From G963666895 sp963666895 (GTDB lineage: Bacteria > Desulfobacterota > Desulfovibrionia > Desulfovibrionales > Desulfovibrionaceae), in NCBI GenBank assembly GCA_963666895.2, contig CAXXNS010000016.1, positions 372,001-436,000 of the forward strand: DNA of 64,000 bases, written 5' to 3'. Below, piece after piece: positions 42,996-52,748 of this stretch. Position 1 is the stretch's first letter. Every line of letters starts with the position of its first letter. The position numbers and the translations under genes are program-made. The notes under the pieces are model-generated. The model was given only the letters and a program-made list of their open reading frames with translations. It did not search any database and had not been told where the DNA came from.

Positions 42996-43835
42996 TTACT
43001 CATTAAAAATGTACTTGATAAGTTGTTCCGTTTCACGGAAATGAGGAATGATGATATCCGCTTCGGCTTCCATCAGCCTGTTGCGTTTCCACTCATCAAT
43101 ATCCTGTAGGCCGACTTCGTCAGAAGCGACGCCCACAGCGATGCCGCCAACTGCTTTGGTATCTTCGATTTCAACAAAACCATCGCCAAAGGTTAAGAGT
43201 TCCGAGCCGGCAAGATTATTCTCTTTCAAGATTTTTTGGATGATCATTTTTTTAGAGAAATTTTTGTAATCATCCTGTGCGCCGTAGATATGTTTGCCAA
43301 AGTAATCGGATACTTTAAGCACTGCTGATTCATCCAGGACGAAAGGTTCATCGGTTCCACTGGCGAGATACATAGTGCAATCGCGTTCTTTCAGGGCATT
43401 GAGAAGATCATAAGAACCAGGCATAAGAAATTCTTCAACGCCAATTTCTCCTGCTTTCAATCCTTCCACGCGGTGTTTGATCCGCTCCCAGAGGCGATCA
43501 AGGTAGATGTGCTTATATTCCAAAGCCTCTTTGGCTTTGCCGCCGCGCTTTTCAATTTCGTTGACCAATTCAATCATCTGGTAAATGGTCTGTTTTCCGG
43601 TTAAACGGAGGACAAACTCATCAACTACGGCTCTGATCTCTTCATCCGTCTCATCTGTGCCGGTTTCTTTGATGAATTCGACGCCCATAGGGATCATTAT
43701 GTTCTGCCAACCTTCGCGGATCAGCGATATGGTGCCGTCAAAATCGAAAACGACATGTCGAACGTTTCCCCGTTCGATGGTTGGGTTGCATATTTCTATA
43801 TTTTTGCTTCCAGGTAAAAAAGTTTTTTCTGTCAT
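42996..43835 (-). CDS. HAD-superfamily hydrolase
   Basis: The product has 279 residues. HAD motif I is VVFDFDGTISLIREGW (D31, D33), motif II the Ser/Thr in YLASGTDEP, motif III the Lys in FSKKMIIQKIL, and motif IV TFGDGFVEIEDTKAVGG. A helical cap sits between motifs I and II. Such enzymes are mostly phosphatases. It starts the four-gene minus-strand group, so a role as sugar-phosphate phosphatase in nucleotide-sugar synthesis (GmhB-like step) is a reasonable inference. Confidence 0.8.
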   Translation of the reverse strand: MTEKTFLPGSKNIEICNPTIERGNVRHVVFDFDGTISLIREGWQNIMIPMGVEFIKETGTDETDEEIRAVVDEFVLRLTGKQTIYQMIELVNEIEKRGGKAKEALEYKHIYLDRLWERIKHRVEGLKAGEIGVEEFLMPGSYDLLNALKERDCTMYLASGTDEPFVLDESAVLKVSDYFGKHIYGAQDDYKNFSKKMIIQKILKENNLAGSELLTFGDGFVEIEDTKAVGGIAVGVASDEVGLQDIDEWKRNRLMEAEADIIIPHFRETEQLIKYIFNE

Positions 43836-44579
43836 TGTAATCGGCTTTCTAATCGATTGATTTTATTTATACAAACTTAAGAAAAGGTAGTCCCATTCCA
43901 GACATTCGTCCAGTGCAACGATTTGCTGATAATTGCACTATTTATTCCTAACTTTCATTCATCCAAGAATCATATAGTATCCATGAAATACAGGAGTTAG
44001 ATAACTTCACAAAATAACGTTTTAGACTTTATCCAGTTTCGTCATATATCATTATCTTGCAGTTACAAACAAATAAAGATTTCCGCATCGCTAAAGAGAA
44101 TCTGGAATCATACTTAAAAATATAAAACTATTTTAAATATATGCATATTTTAATACTAAATCCCCTCAATCAAGGTGTGCAATTTAATTCCTAAGAATAA
44201 CCTACGCGATGTTACATAAATTTCGCCTTCCAGCCACTTATGACCAAATCAGAATCCATGATAGAAAACACTCAAATATCACAAAAACATAAAAGTTCGA
44301 TTTAATAGTATTTATCTATTGACGATTTAATGCTGAGATAGGATAATTAACGTTAACGTTAACGCAACGTTAATTGTCTAGGGATATCAGGATCGTATAT
44401 TTTTGATTAAAAAAATTTTATTGGTTTGATTAGATTGATGTTAGTTTAAACCAATATAGTATTATTCGTATAATTTAACCAGGAGAGAATTCTTTCCTGT
44501 TTTAAGCATTTATTATTCCTAACATTTTCCCTTACGCAGGACAATTAAGAAATTCAAAAGGAGAAGAGGTTCAGAAGCT
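43836..44579. promoter_or_regulatory. Long AT-rich leader/promoter region of the giant gene
   Basis: About 740 bp separate the divergent HAD gene from the giant gene. There is no ORF. The notable element is the inverted repeat at 44345-44375. A purine-rich stretch, AAAAGGAGAAGAGG, ends 10 nt before the giant gene's ATG and can serve as ribosome site. The length suggests a regulated or long 5' untranslated leader. Confidence 0.4.
44345..44375. promoter_or_regulatory. Inverted repeat with GTTAAC units upstream of the giant gene
   Basis: AATTAACGTT (44345-44354) and AACGTTAATT (44366-44375) are a perfect 10-bp inverted repeat. The 11-bp spacer continues the same pattern (AACGTTAACGC), so overlapping GTTAAC palindromes repeat every 6 bp. 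It resembles an operator for a dimeric regulator. It lies about 205 bp before the start codon. Confidence 0.5.
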
Positions 44580-47500
44580 ATGACTCGATATTATCTTCCT
44601 GTCAGCATTGTTGATTTCAACAATGAAAAAACTAATGTTCAAAAAGCCTATCGGTTACCGGGAACTCTTGTTGGCAAGGGTTCAATCAAGATTGGCGACG
44701 CACCGTCATCCACTGCAATAGATTCCGGACAAGATGGAGGCGCTGCAGTTGATGCCGTTGTAGAATTACTACATAGAGGTCTGCAAGTTCTGGATGTTTA
44801 TTCTGAGTCTCCTGCGGTAAGATTTTTATTTAAAGCAGCTTCAGAAAAAAACAATACTGTCGATATAGTCTGGATAAAAAATCATAACTCCATTTTGGAA
44901 GTTCTTTCTGATGACGCCCCTATCGCCCAGATGGATTGCAGATGGGCGCAAGCTTTCAAGGATCAAGATCAAACCGATTCCCCTAAAGACAGAGGATTAG
45001 CAGTTATCGCAGCCATTGTTATGCTGCGACTGGCTTCAGCCATCGCCGGACAATCACAACGCGAATCGCTGCACGCCATTCTTGATTTTACTAATATTCT
45101 CCCAGAGGCTGACCGCGAAGCGGTTTGCGCAGTGCTGCAAGATAAAATCATTGACTGCAACAACGCCTTCTGCCTATTCCTACAGGGCGCCTGCGATACT
45201 GCCGCCGCAATGGAATTGGAGCAGTTCGACCTGAATGCATTCGACGGCGTTAGAACTTGTGTTTTATACGATGCAGGCAACCGCCTGGAACACGAACTCT
45301 TCAAACAGCGCAGCGACGGAGAGTCCATCGGAGTCGATTACGCCAAGTGTTTGGGCAAAATGGTTTCTACAGATGGCGTGGCAAGCGTTACCAAAGAAGA
45401 AGTCGACGCGCTGATAGATTGCATCAAGACGCTTCCCGGCGTCAATGGAATTATTAATTCCAATTCCGTAGAATTGCTCGAAAAGACTATTAAGTGGCGC
45501 GACCGTTGGGTTTCCTGGCTAGAGGGACAGTGGCGCCTGGATATGCCATATAACCAGACGCGGGTAGTTCGTTTGATGGCTGAAGATATTGAAGACGTTG
45601 ATGAGAAGCGCGCTCTGATCAACGAAGCAATCAGTTCCACTTATGATATGAACATCGAGGGTGGGAATATCAAGCGAATTTCCACCGAGGCGCGAAAAAG
45701 CGGAATGCGCATGGTCGCCGGCCGCCTAAGCCGCGCCTTCGGCAACCAGGCTCATTTGTTATCTGTCGCCAAAGTATTGGCCGATAAGCAAGGTCTGCTG
45801 CCTTATGTAAAAGCATTGCACTCAGCCAGCATGGGCATCAGAGAACTACAAACCCAATCCACCCGGTTGCTTCATCTTATTCAACAGCGTAAACAGACTC
45901 CATTTGCTCAAACAGTCGGCGCTTTGAATGCTTTTGAAGAAGCCCTTTTTGAATATCAGTCCAAAGAATTCAAGAATATGCTGCAAGAAAAAGACGAATC
46001 ATCGCGCCGGGCGATTGGTCGTCCAGACGCAGAGAGTTGCGGCGTTGTACTTGATAAACTACAAAATCGCATCCGGGAATTATATAAAGTAGCGGCTGCT
46101 TTCCGCGATGAATTAGAAAAAACTCAAAAAGATCCCGCCGCCTATATAATTTTCCTGCAACGGCTTCATCCTGCGGAAACCGTCAACCTGGCCAACGCCA
46201 ACCTGCACCGCGATGTTCATCCGGGCAAAGAAGAAGATCTGCGCGACCTGGTTAGACAGGGCGGTCATTACACCTACAGCAGCCCCGGTATGGGCCGCAT
46301 CTCTGAAGAAGACGGCGGCGGCGATACCCATTGGATCATCCAGGTCGATGACTGGATCGAAGCGATTCCCCTATTCATTCATGAGCGCGTAGTCAATCGC
46401 ACCATGATGGTTGGCAACGAAGAAGTCTCCGTTGAAGTGATCGAGACCGAAGTTGATCAGGAAGCCATGGAAATGTTCTTCCGCCTCCATGCGGAATTCT
46501 GGGCGCGTAATATCGAAGCCGTAATGGATTCACAACATGTCGGCCTGGCTCGCCGCCTGATCGTACAAAACGACAAAGACCTCAGCGCTAAAGCAGAAGC
46601 CTATCGCAGTGAAAATATGGATGCCACTGATGATGACGCAGCGCTCGCAGTACTTGAGCCGCTGAGCGATCTACACCAGGGAATTGCTGCATTTGCTTCT
46701 TTGATAGCCGAAGCCTACCGCAATAAAATTGACGCAATCAACTGCCTGATCGATACCGAAGACCTGCCCCGTATCGATATTGCGGAACGAGTGATCTTTG
46801 GCGACGCCAAATCAGCTCTTGCTAAACTGCTTTCTGCCAGTTCTGCTTCAGCCATAACCGCCAGTTCCCTTAAGAAAGTATCGGCGGACAAAAAAACTAA
46901 AGAAGAAACTCTGCGCCTGGCGCCGTATGTTACGCTGCCTACCAGACCGGCATCAAGTCTTCATATTCTGACTACAGAATCGGCGGGCATGACTGAAGGA
47001 TACGTACAGACCTGGATCGAAGAAGAGATGGCGCTGTTCAACGTAATCCGTCACGAAGGTCTTGAAGATGAAGTAAACCAATGCATGAACCAATTCCGTT
47101 CACGAATTCAGGCCGTAGCGCGAAAAGTTATTGATGAATTCGGCATGAGCGTCGTTATCGAAGAGGTAATGGCGCAACAGAGATTACCTGAACCTGCCGC
47201 TGTCATGACAGTCTTGATTTCTTATAAGCCGGTTATGGAGGAAGCAGCCAAATTAGCAGTTCTGATTGAACAGGCTGAAGCAGGTAAAAAAGTTAAAATC
47301 AACTACGATAAAGCTGAAGATCCCAAAGAGGTTGAAGACTATCTTACCAAGAATCGCACTAAACTAATGAAAGCTGCTGTTCCAAAGGTAGCGGCCAACA
47401 ACGGCAAAGCCTTTGATTTCCGTTTACAGGAAATTAAAGCAACTAACAAAAATGCCAGCCTCTACGAACTACAGAAGAAAACCATCGCCAGCGAAGTAGA

Positions 47501-50500
47501 TTTCGCCGAAGAACTGGATGCCATGCTCCGCTTTGATGCACGCAGCGCTATTTTAGAGCAACTGGACAAGGCTAACCCGGAACAATTTCTGATGGAGCAG
47601 GTCAGCACCTATATCCGTACTCATACCGCTCTGGCCAAATCCATGGCTCGTCGCCGCGTGATCGCCAAGCATAAACTGAACCAGCTGACCCAGCACCCGC
47701 TTTATTACTATCAGTCCGCTGGCGGCAACAAACGCTACAACCTGCTCTACACTCCAAGCCGCGTTAACCTGGGACACCGCGAACGCGACTCAGTTGTTAA
47801 ATGGCGGCAATGGGTAGGCGGCGCCGACCGTTGGGCTGCGCAAGCCGGATTTGAATTCTATAGCCAGATCAACGAAGGCGGCGTTGAAGAACGTCCCGCT
47901 TTGGCCTATGCGGAGATTCAGAAGACTTCTGAAAACGCCCTCTGCGTAACGCACTTCGCCGGGTCAAACGCATTGGCTCTGCTGTGCATGGCCGTGTTGG
48001 AAGGCGACGCCGAAGATATGGCCGATCAGATGACCCTGCGTAATGACCGCATGATCCCGCCTCCAGGCGAGGGATACGGCGGATACTGCGTTCCCAAAGA
48101 CGGCTTGTTCCTGGCCTTCGTGCTTTCATTGGGCAACGAAGTTAAACTTCGCCAGATCGGCGTTCCGGAACGTTATCACGCTGGCGTAATGAAACTGGCT
48201 AAGGAAGTCTTGCTTCAGCAAAATAATTTTGGAAGTCATTTCGAATGGCAACGCTGGGCGGCGGAAAAGTTGCTCACCTATAACACCCTGAAAAAATACT
48301 TCGACCTGAAAGACGATCTGCTGGTCTTCCACATCAACAAAATCGCCCTGGCTGTCGAAAACCTAGGTCAGCCCTGGCATGAAACCACTCAAGGTTCCAA
48401 ACTGGTAGCCAACCTAGCGGCGCAGTGGGGCGTCGACAAGATGATCATCCGAGCCGAGCAGGTCAACCGTTTCATGGTCTTCTACAAGGCTTGGAGCATT
48501 TACGACGCGATCCGCGAAGCCAACCAGCATGAACCGGGCTGCCCTCAAGAAAAAGACGCCGTCATCGCTCTAACAGCTGAATATAAACCTGTGCAGGACA
48601 TTCGTTTCTCCACCGGTCTGCGCTTGTTTGAAATACTGGCTCAAACCGGCGATCACCTGTTCCACTCACTGGACGAAGAAGGTCAGAATCTGGCTCACCT
48701 TATGTTCCATGGATTTGACGCCAAAACTGATAATCCCATCGGAAAGCGCACCATCCAGCAGGTTTTCAAAGCATTAAGAATCGATAAACCGACTAAAGAT
48801 GATTACCAGCGTCTGGAAGAATCTTTCCAACCGCATAATCCTCCAGGCGATATCATCATGTCCTCGGTTACGATGTCATCCACCCAGGATTTACTCCATT
48901 ACGCCAGTGATGCAAAACTAGAGGAAATCGCCACTCAAGTACAGGTAACGCTGAGCGACTATGGCCTGACCGAAGATCAGATCCGGGCTAACGCAACAGT
49001 TTTCGGCGGTCGGCTGCATAAATGGGCGGGCATCAAAGAACTGCCAAAGCAAGAACGCGATGAATTGATCGCCCACATCGGAGGCGACATTCATGCTTTG
49101 GTTCTTCAAATGCGCGGCCCTGGCCGTGATTATGAAAAAGACATTCAAGGCGTCGATGTATTAAACACCGGCATTGATTTCCCTGAGCTGCTGGAAATGC
49201 TGGACGATATGCCGAAAGTCATTGCGCTAATGCAGAACGGCAACCCCAACAGTTCTTTGGCTATTACAGATGGCGTCGCTGGCCGCGCCCGCCGCTGCCT
49301 GACCTATCTGGATATTCAATTATTCTTTGCTTCCTGCGAGCAGGTCGGAAGACGTGGAGTTTATCGCGCTATCGGACTTGGAGCGCACAACATTGAAAGA
49401 TTACGTGAAGAGATGCATCGCAAACGTGAACGCGCCATTGAACTATACAAATCAATAGCAGCTGTTGCCGAAGCAGATAAGGCGCAACAGGAAAAAGCAG
49501 TAGAAGCAGCCTTGAATCATTATCAGTACTTACGTGAATCGATTACAGCTTCGGATGAAGCCGGACAGGCTCTGCGCGAAGAAGAAAAAATGAAACGCTA
49601 TAACAAATGGAAACCGCGTAATTATTACGTCAGCCAGACCCTGGCGAAAATAAGCGCTGGTCTGCCATTACAACGTTTCGACTTCGGAGCATGGGTGGCT
49701 GGCATCGGCGGCATGTTCGTCGTCGCTGGAGAATCAAAAGAAAGCATCAAGGCTCGACAGGATGCCTGGGCGAAATCTCTTAAGATTATCGCAAAGTACA
49801 CAGACGCCAACGAAGCCGCTGAAGTCAAAGATTTCACGGATGACGAAAAAACCGCTCTTCTCAAAAATATTCTTCGACCAGAGTATATTCCTGAATCACA
49901 ACGCTTCACTCAGCAAATGCTGGTCGAATCTTCCAGCAAAGCCTGTGAAATCGCCGCCCGCGAAGCTCTCGAGCGCCGCAAGGCGCTTAAAGTCCGCGCC
50001 GAACGCGCCCGCGCATTCAATGACCGCGAAGATGGTTTCCTTTGCTCTTTCCATGAAGGCGCTCATCCTTCATTCGTCGAGACCTGGGATACTTCCCAAA
50101 AATGCCTCAAGACCATTCAGTCCAATCTAGCCAAACTCTACAAGATGGATGATGATGACAAAAACCGGGCTGGACTTCAATCGAAGATCAACCATTCCTT
50201 TGGAGAATTCATCGGTCATACCCGCGCCGGATTGCATCGCCTGTTCATCGATATGCTTCCTGAAGCCAATTCAAATGACCGCTCCGTCAAGCATCAGATT
50301 CTTGATGACCTGGCGCAGGCCTACACTGGCCGTGAACTGATTCTCGAAAACCTGAAGAAACTGATGGGCGGCTATGAAGACATCGGAGCAATTGCGCGAC
50401 TGGCCGAATCAGCGCAGGACGACCGCGAAAAACTCGCTATAATCGCCAAATCTATCGAGATGTTCTACATTACATTCTCTTTAGGACAGACGCTTGAGTT

Positions 50501-52574
50501 TGCTCTTCAAACACGAGATGAAATAGATCCGGCTCTCTTCTGGAAAAACGTGGTTGATTTTTTTGCAGAATCGATCAACGACCATTGGTATAACTACTGG
50601 CCCTGGGCTTACTCCCGTGGAGTCGGCTTCAATGCCATCCCCGACGATGAAAGATATGCCTTGGCGGTAGAACGCCATGCATGGTTATACGATTACACCC
50701 GTATGCTTTACATCAATCGCACCGAACTGTCTGAATACTCAGAAGAAGATTGTGATGCATTGCTGGGTAATTTCTCAGGCAAGAACAAGATAGTCGCCAT
50801 TGGCGCCAACGCCCCATCTGAAGCAGAGCAAAGCTGGCGCGCTTACAATCAACTTCGTGAAATGGCTTTCTTAAAAACCGACGGCTTCGAATTCCCGCCA
50901 GTGTTCCATGAATTCGACCCAGCCATTATTGAAGCGGATAAACGAGTCAACCTGACCGCCCTGTTCCCTATCGGTCGTACTCATGTATCCCGCGCATTGC
51001 GGGAAGGGCCAACCCTGAACAAAGAGTTGCAAGCCAAAAAGCACAAAGGCGCCAACTTCCTCATCACGCGATACAATGAATTCGTCGATGTCGAAGGAGC
51101 TCAAAGAAAAGCGTTGCTGGTTACCGACGCTCATCTTTACATCAGCGAAAATGAGTATGTCACAGCACTACAGAATCATGCGGGACTAAACAAGACTCAG
51201 ATCAAGAACCGCATTAAAGAAGAGAAAGAGTCCGGTCGCTTAAATGATAAGGGCATACGCATCGCTGCCCGTTTCACATTGAATGGGGCGCCTGCTCCAG
51301 TGGTTGCAGGAAACCTCATACCCTTCCATGGATTACCGATATACATCAACGGACAGACTGAAGAAGAAGGAATGCCAGCAACCATCCAGTCTCAGATTTA
51401 TACTGATGTTTCCTATGACAAGTCGCTTTATCCTCAAATTTTCACCGAGGAAACAGGCGTTCAGCTTCCACCGGAAATCGATTGGTTGTGCGCTTGGAAC
51501 AAAGGCCTTAATGAAGAGTCTATTCTCGAAAAGATCTGCGATGGCTATCCCGAAAAGAATTTCATGGGATTGCGTGCATTCGGTCATGATCATCCTATTA
51601 TCCTGATCAAAGGCGCTGCTGAATCGGGCGCCCGCAACCTTAAGGTCTATGACGTACAAGACGATCATGCCCGTATCAATGACGATGAATTGCTGGCAGC
51701 TGCCCGTTTCATTTATGATATCTCACGCGGTCAGAACGTGGTTATTCAGGAGGCAATCTTTACCAATCCGGAACTTTGGGCTTCGCCTGAATTAATGGAA
51801 AGCTTCATTGAACGCCAGGTGCTTGATTGGAATACTCCAGTAAATCGCGACGTCTATCCCCGGTCTCAGATATACGGCTCCATGCGGATCGTGGCCTCTT
51901 CTTCTCATCCTTCGAAGAAATACGACACCGCTTTCCCGATTTCGTTAATGAGTCTTCAGGTGGCTACAAATGTAGGCCGCGGCGGCACTCTGGAACCTGT
52001 TCTGGAAAGTTACATCCAGAAACAATTCCGCAAACAAATTCTTAATGGATTGCATGCGGAAGGCCCGAAACTGATGAAAGCCATGACCGCTTATGTGGAT
52101 AAAAATGGCGCCGAATGGGAAAAAGTCACTGGTAAGAAAATCGGCCAAGACCTTCGCGGAGTCTCCTATGGATGGGCTAACTACCTGATGAACGACTATG
52201 TCATCACGCCTGTCTTCGAGAAGCGAGGACGCCTGGTCGATATCAAGCCGATCTTTGATGATGAAGGACGCCGCATCGGATCAACCCCAATCCTGCAGGA
52301 TGAAGCAGGACGCTTTGAAGGTAAAATCATCGATTGGAATTTCATTCTTCTTGAACCAAATGTTGGCATTGGTCTTTGGGACCGCTATAACCTGCGCGAG
52401 CAAGTCAACGAACAAAACGCCAGCCGAAAAGAAGGCCGTAAGTTCGATTGGAATGCCGTAGGCCAAAGTGACCGCATTGTGCTTCGCAACTACGTTCTCA
52501 GCGGCGAAGATTATGTCAAAGCTAATTTTGGCTCTAAAGGCATTAATCGCGATAAAATCAACTACGTCTTGTAG
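44580..52574 (+). CDS. Giant 2,664-residue cytoplasmic protein of unknown function, ATP-grasp-like C-terminus
   Basis: One uninterrupted frame of 8 kb. There is no signal peptide and no membrane segment. It is mostly helical, rich in Ala, Glu, Lys and Arg, with no internal sequence repeats obvious by eye. I do not recognise the N-terminal 2,100 residues. A central stretch has PPPGEGYGGYCVPKDGLFLA (Cys1170), and residues 1090-1170 hold basic/aromatic motifs (NLLYTPSRVNLGHRER). The last 450 residues carry an ATP-grasp-like series: K2344 (IILIKGAAESGARNLKVYD), E2391 (VVIQEAI), R2436 (GSMRIVASSS) and E2592-x-N2594 (ILLEPNVGIG). This would imply ATP-dependent ligation or phosphorylation. The codon pattern is more GC-rich than in neighbours, and a strong terminator follows. 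No partner gene is attached. Confidence 0.7.
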   Translation: MTRYYLPVSIVDFNNEKTNVQKAYRLPGTLVGKGSIKIGDAPSSTAIDSGQDGGAAVDAVVELLHRGLQVLDVYSESPAVRFLFKAASEKNNTVDIVWIKNHNSILEVLSDDAPIAQMDCRWAQAFKDQDQTDSPKDRGLAVIAAIVMLRLASAIAGQSQRESLHAILDFTNILPEADREAVCAVLQDKIIDCNNAFCLFLQGACDTAAAMELEQFDLNAFDGVRTCVLYDAGNRLEHELFKQRSDGESIGVDYAKCLGKMVSTDGVASVTKEEVDALIDCIKTLPGVNGIINSNSVELLEKTIKWRDRWVSWLEGQWRLDMPYNQTRVVRLMAEDIEDVDEKRALINEAISSTYDMNIEGGNIKRISTEARKSGMRMVAGRLSRAFGNQAHLLSVAKVLADKQGLLPYVKALHSASMGIRELQTQSTRLLHLIQQRKQTPFAQTVGALNAFEEALFEYQSKEFKNMLQEKDESSRRAIGRPDAESCGVVLDKLQNRIRELYKVAAAFRDELEKTQKDPAAYIIFLQRLHPAETVNLANANLHRDVHPGKEEDLRDLVRQGGHYTYSSPGMGRISEEDGGGDTHWIIQVDDWIEAIPLFIHERVVNRTMMVGNEEVSVEVIETEVDQEAMEMFFRLHAEFWARNIEAVMDSQHVGLARRLIVQNDKDLSAKAEAYRSENMDATDDDAALAVLEPLSDLHQGIAAFASLIAEAYRNKIDAINCLIDTEDLPRIDIAERVIFGDAKSALAKLLSASSASAITASSLKKVSADKKTKEETLRLAPYVTLPTRPASSLHILTTESAGMTEGYVQTWIEEEMALFNVIRHEGLEDEVNQCMNQFRSRIQAVARKVIDEFGMSVVIEEVMAQQRLPEPAAVMTVLISYKPVMEEAAKLAVLIEQAEAGKKVKINYDKAEDPKEVEDYLTKNRTKLMKAAVPKVAANNGKAFDFRLQEIKATNKNASLYELQKKTIASEVDFAEELDAMLRFDARSAILEQLDKANPEQFLMEQVSTYIRTHTALAKSMARRRVIAKHKLNQLTQHPLYYYQSAGGNKRYNLLYTPSRVNLGHRERDSVVKWRQWVGGADRWAAQAGFEFYSQINEGGVEERPALAYAEIQKTSENALCVTHFAGSNALALLCMAVLEGDAEDMADQMTLRNDRMIPPPGEGYGGYCVPKDGLFLAFVLSLGNEVKLRQIGVPERYHAGVMKLAKEVLLQQNNFGSHFEWQRWAAEKLLTYNTLKKYFDLKDDLLVFHINKIALAVENLGQPWHETTQGSKLVANLAAQWGVDKMIIRAEQVNRFMVFYKAWSIYDAIREANQHEPGCPQEKDAVIALTAEYKPVQDIRFSTGLRLFEILAQTGDHLFHSLDEEGQNLAHLMFHGFDAKTDNPIGKRTIQQVFKALRIDKPTKDDYQRLEESFQPHNPPGDIIMSSVTMSSTQDLLHYASDAKLEEIATQVQVTLSDYGLTEDQIRANATVFGGRLHKWAGIKELPKQERDELIAHIGGDIHALVLQMRGPGRDYEKDIQGVDVLNTGIDFPELLEMLDDMPKVIALMQNGNPNSSLAITDGVAGRARRCLTYLDIQLFFASCEQVGRRGVYRAIGLGAHNIERLREEMHRKRERAIELYKSIAAVAEADKAQQEKAVEAALNHYQYLRESITASDEAGQALREEEKMKRYNKWKPRNYYVSQTLAKISAGLPLQRFDFGAWVAGIGGMFVVAGESKESIKARQDAWAKSLKIIAKYTDANEAAEVKDFTDDEKTALLKNILRPEYIPESQRFTQQMLVESSSKACEIAAREALERRKALKVRAERARAFNDREDGFLCSFHEGAHPSFVETWDTSQKCLKTIQSNLAKLYKMDDDDKNRAGLQSKINHSFGEFIGHTRAGLHRLFIDMLPEANSNDRSVKHQILDDLAQAYTGRELILENLKKLMGGYEDIGAIARLAESAQDDREKLAIIAKSIEMFYITFSLGQTLEFALQTRDEIDPALFWKNVVDFFAESINDHWYNYWPWAYSRGVGFNAIPDDERYALAVERHAWLYDYTRMLYINRTELSEYSEEDCDALLGNFSGKNKIVAIGANAPSEAEQSWRAYNQLREMAFLKTDGFEFPPVFHEFDPAIIEADKRVNLTALFPIGRTHVSRALREGPTLNKELQAKKHKGANFLITRYNEFVDVEGAQRKALLVTDAHLYISENEYVTALQNHAGLNKTQIKNRIKEEKESGRLNDKGIRIAARFTLNGAPAPVVAGNLIPFHGLPIYINGQTEEEGMPATIQSQIYTDVSYDKSLYPQIFTEETGVQLPPEIDWLCAWNKGLNEESILEKICDGYPEKNFMGLRAFGHDHPIILIKGAAESGARNLKVYDVQDDHARINDDELLAAARFIYDISRGQNVVIQEAIFTNPELWASPELMESFIERQVLDWNTPVNRDVYPRSQIYGSMRIVASSSHPSKKYDTAFPISLMSLQVATNVGRGGTLEPVLESYIQKQFRKQILNGLHAEGPKLMKAMTAYVDKNGAEWEKVTGKKIGQDLRGVSYGWANYLMNDYVITPVFEKRGRLVDIKPIFDDEGRRIGSTPILQDEAGRFEGKIIDWNFILLEPNVGIGLWDRYNLREQVNEQNASRKEGRKFDWNAVGQSDRIVLRNYVLSGEDYVKANFGSKGINRDKINYVL

Positions 52575-52615
52575 AATAATTTCGTTTGTTCTACCTCCCA
52601 CAATAAAGTGTTTTC

Positions 52616-52647
52616 GGGGCGTGGTTTATACCACGCCCCTTTTTTAT
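52616..52647 (+). terminator. Strong Rho-independent terminator of the giant gene
   Basis: GGGGCGTGG, loop TTTATA and CCACGCCCC form a perfect 9-bp GC-rich stem followed by seven T. It begins 42 bp after the stop codon. Confidence 0.9.
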
Positions 52648-52748
52648 ACCCCTAGCGCCATTTTCATTAGAGTGTTTGTATATCCTTATAAATAGCAGAT
52701 TCGAGAAATATCATCGGCTTATCCAAACTGTTGCATTGAAATGATAAA

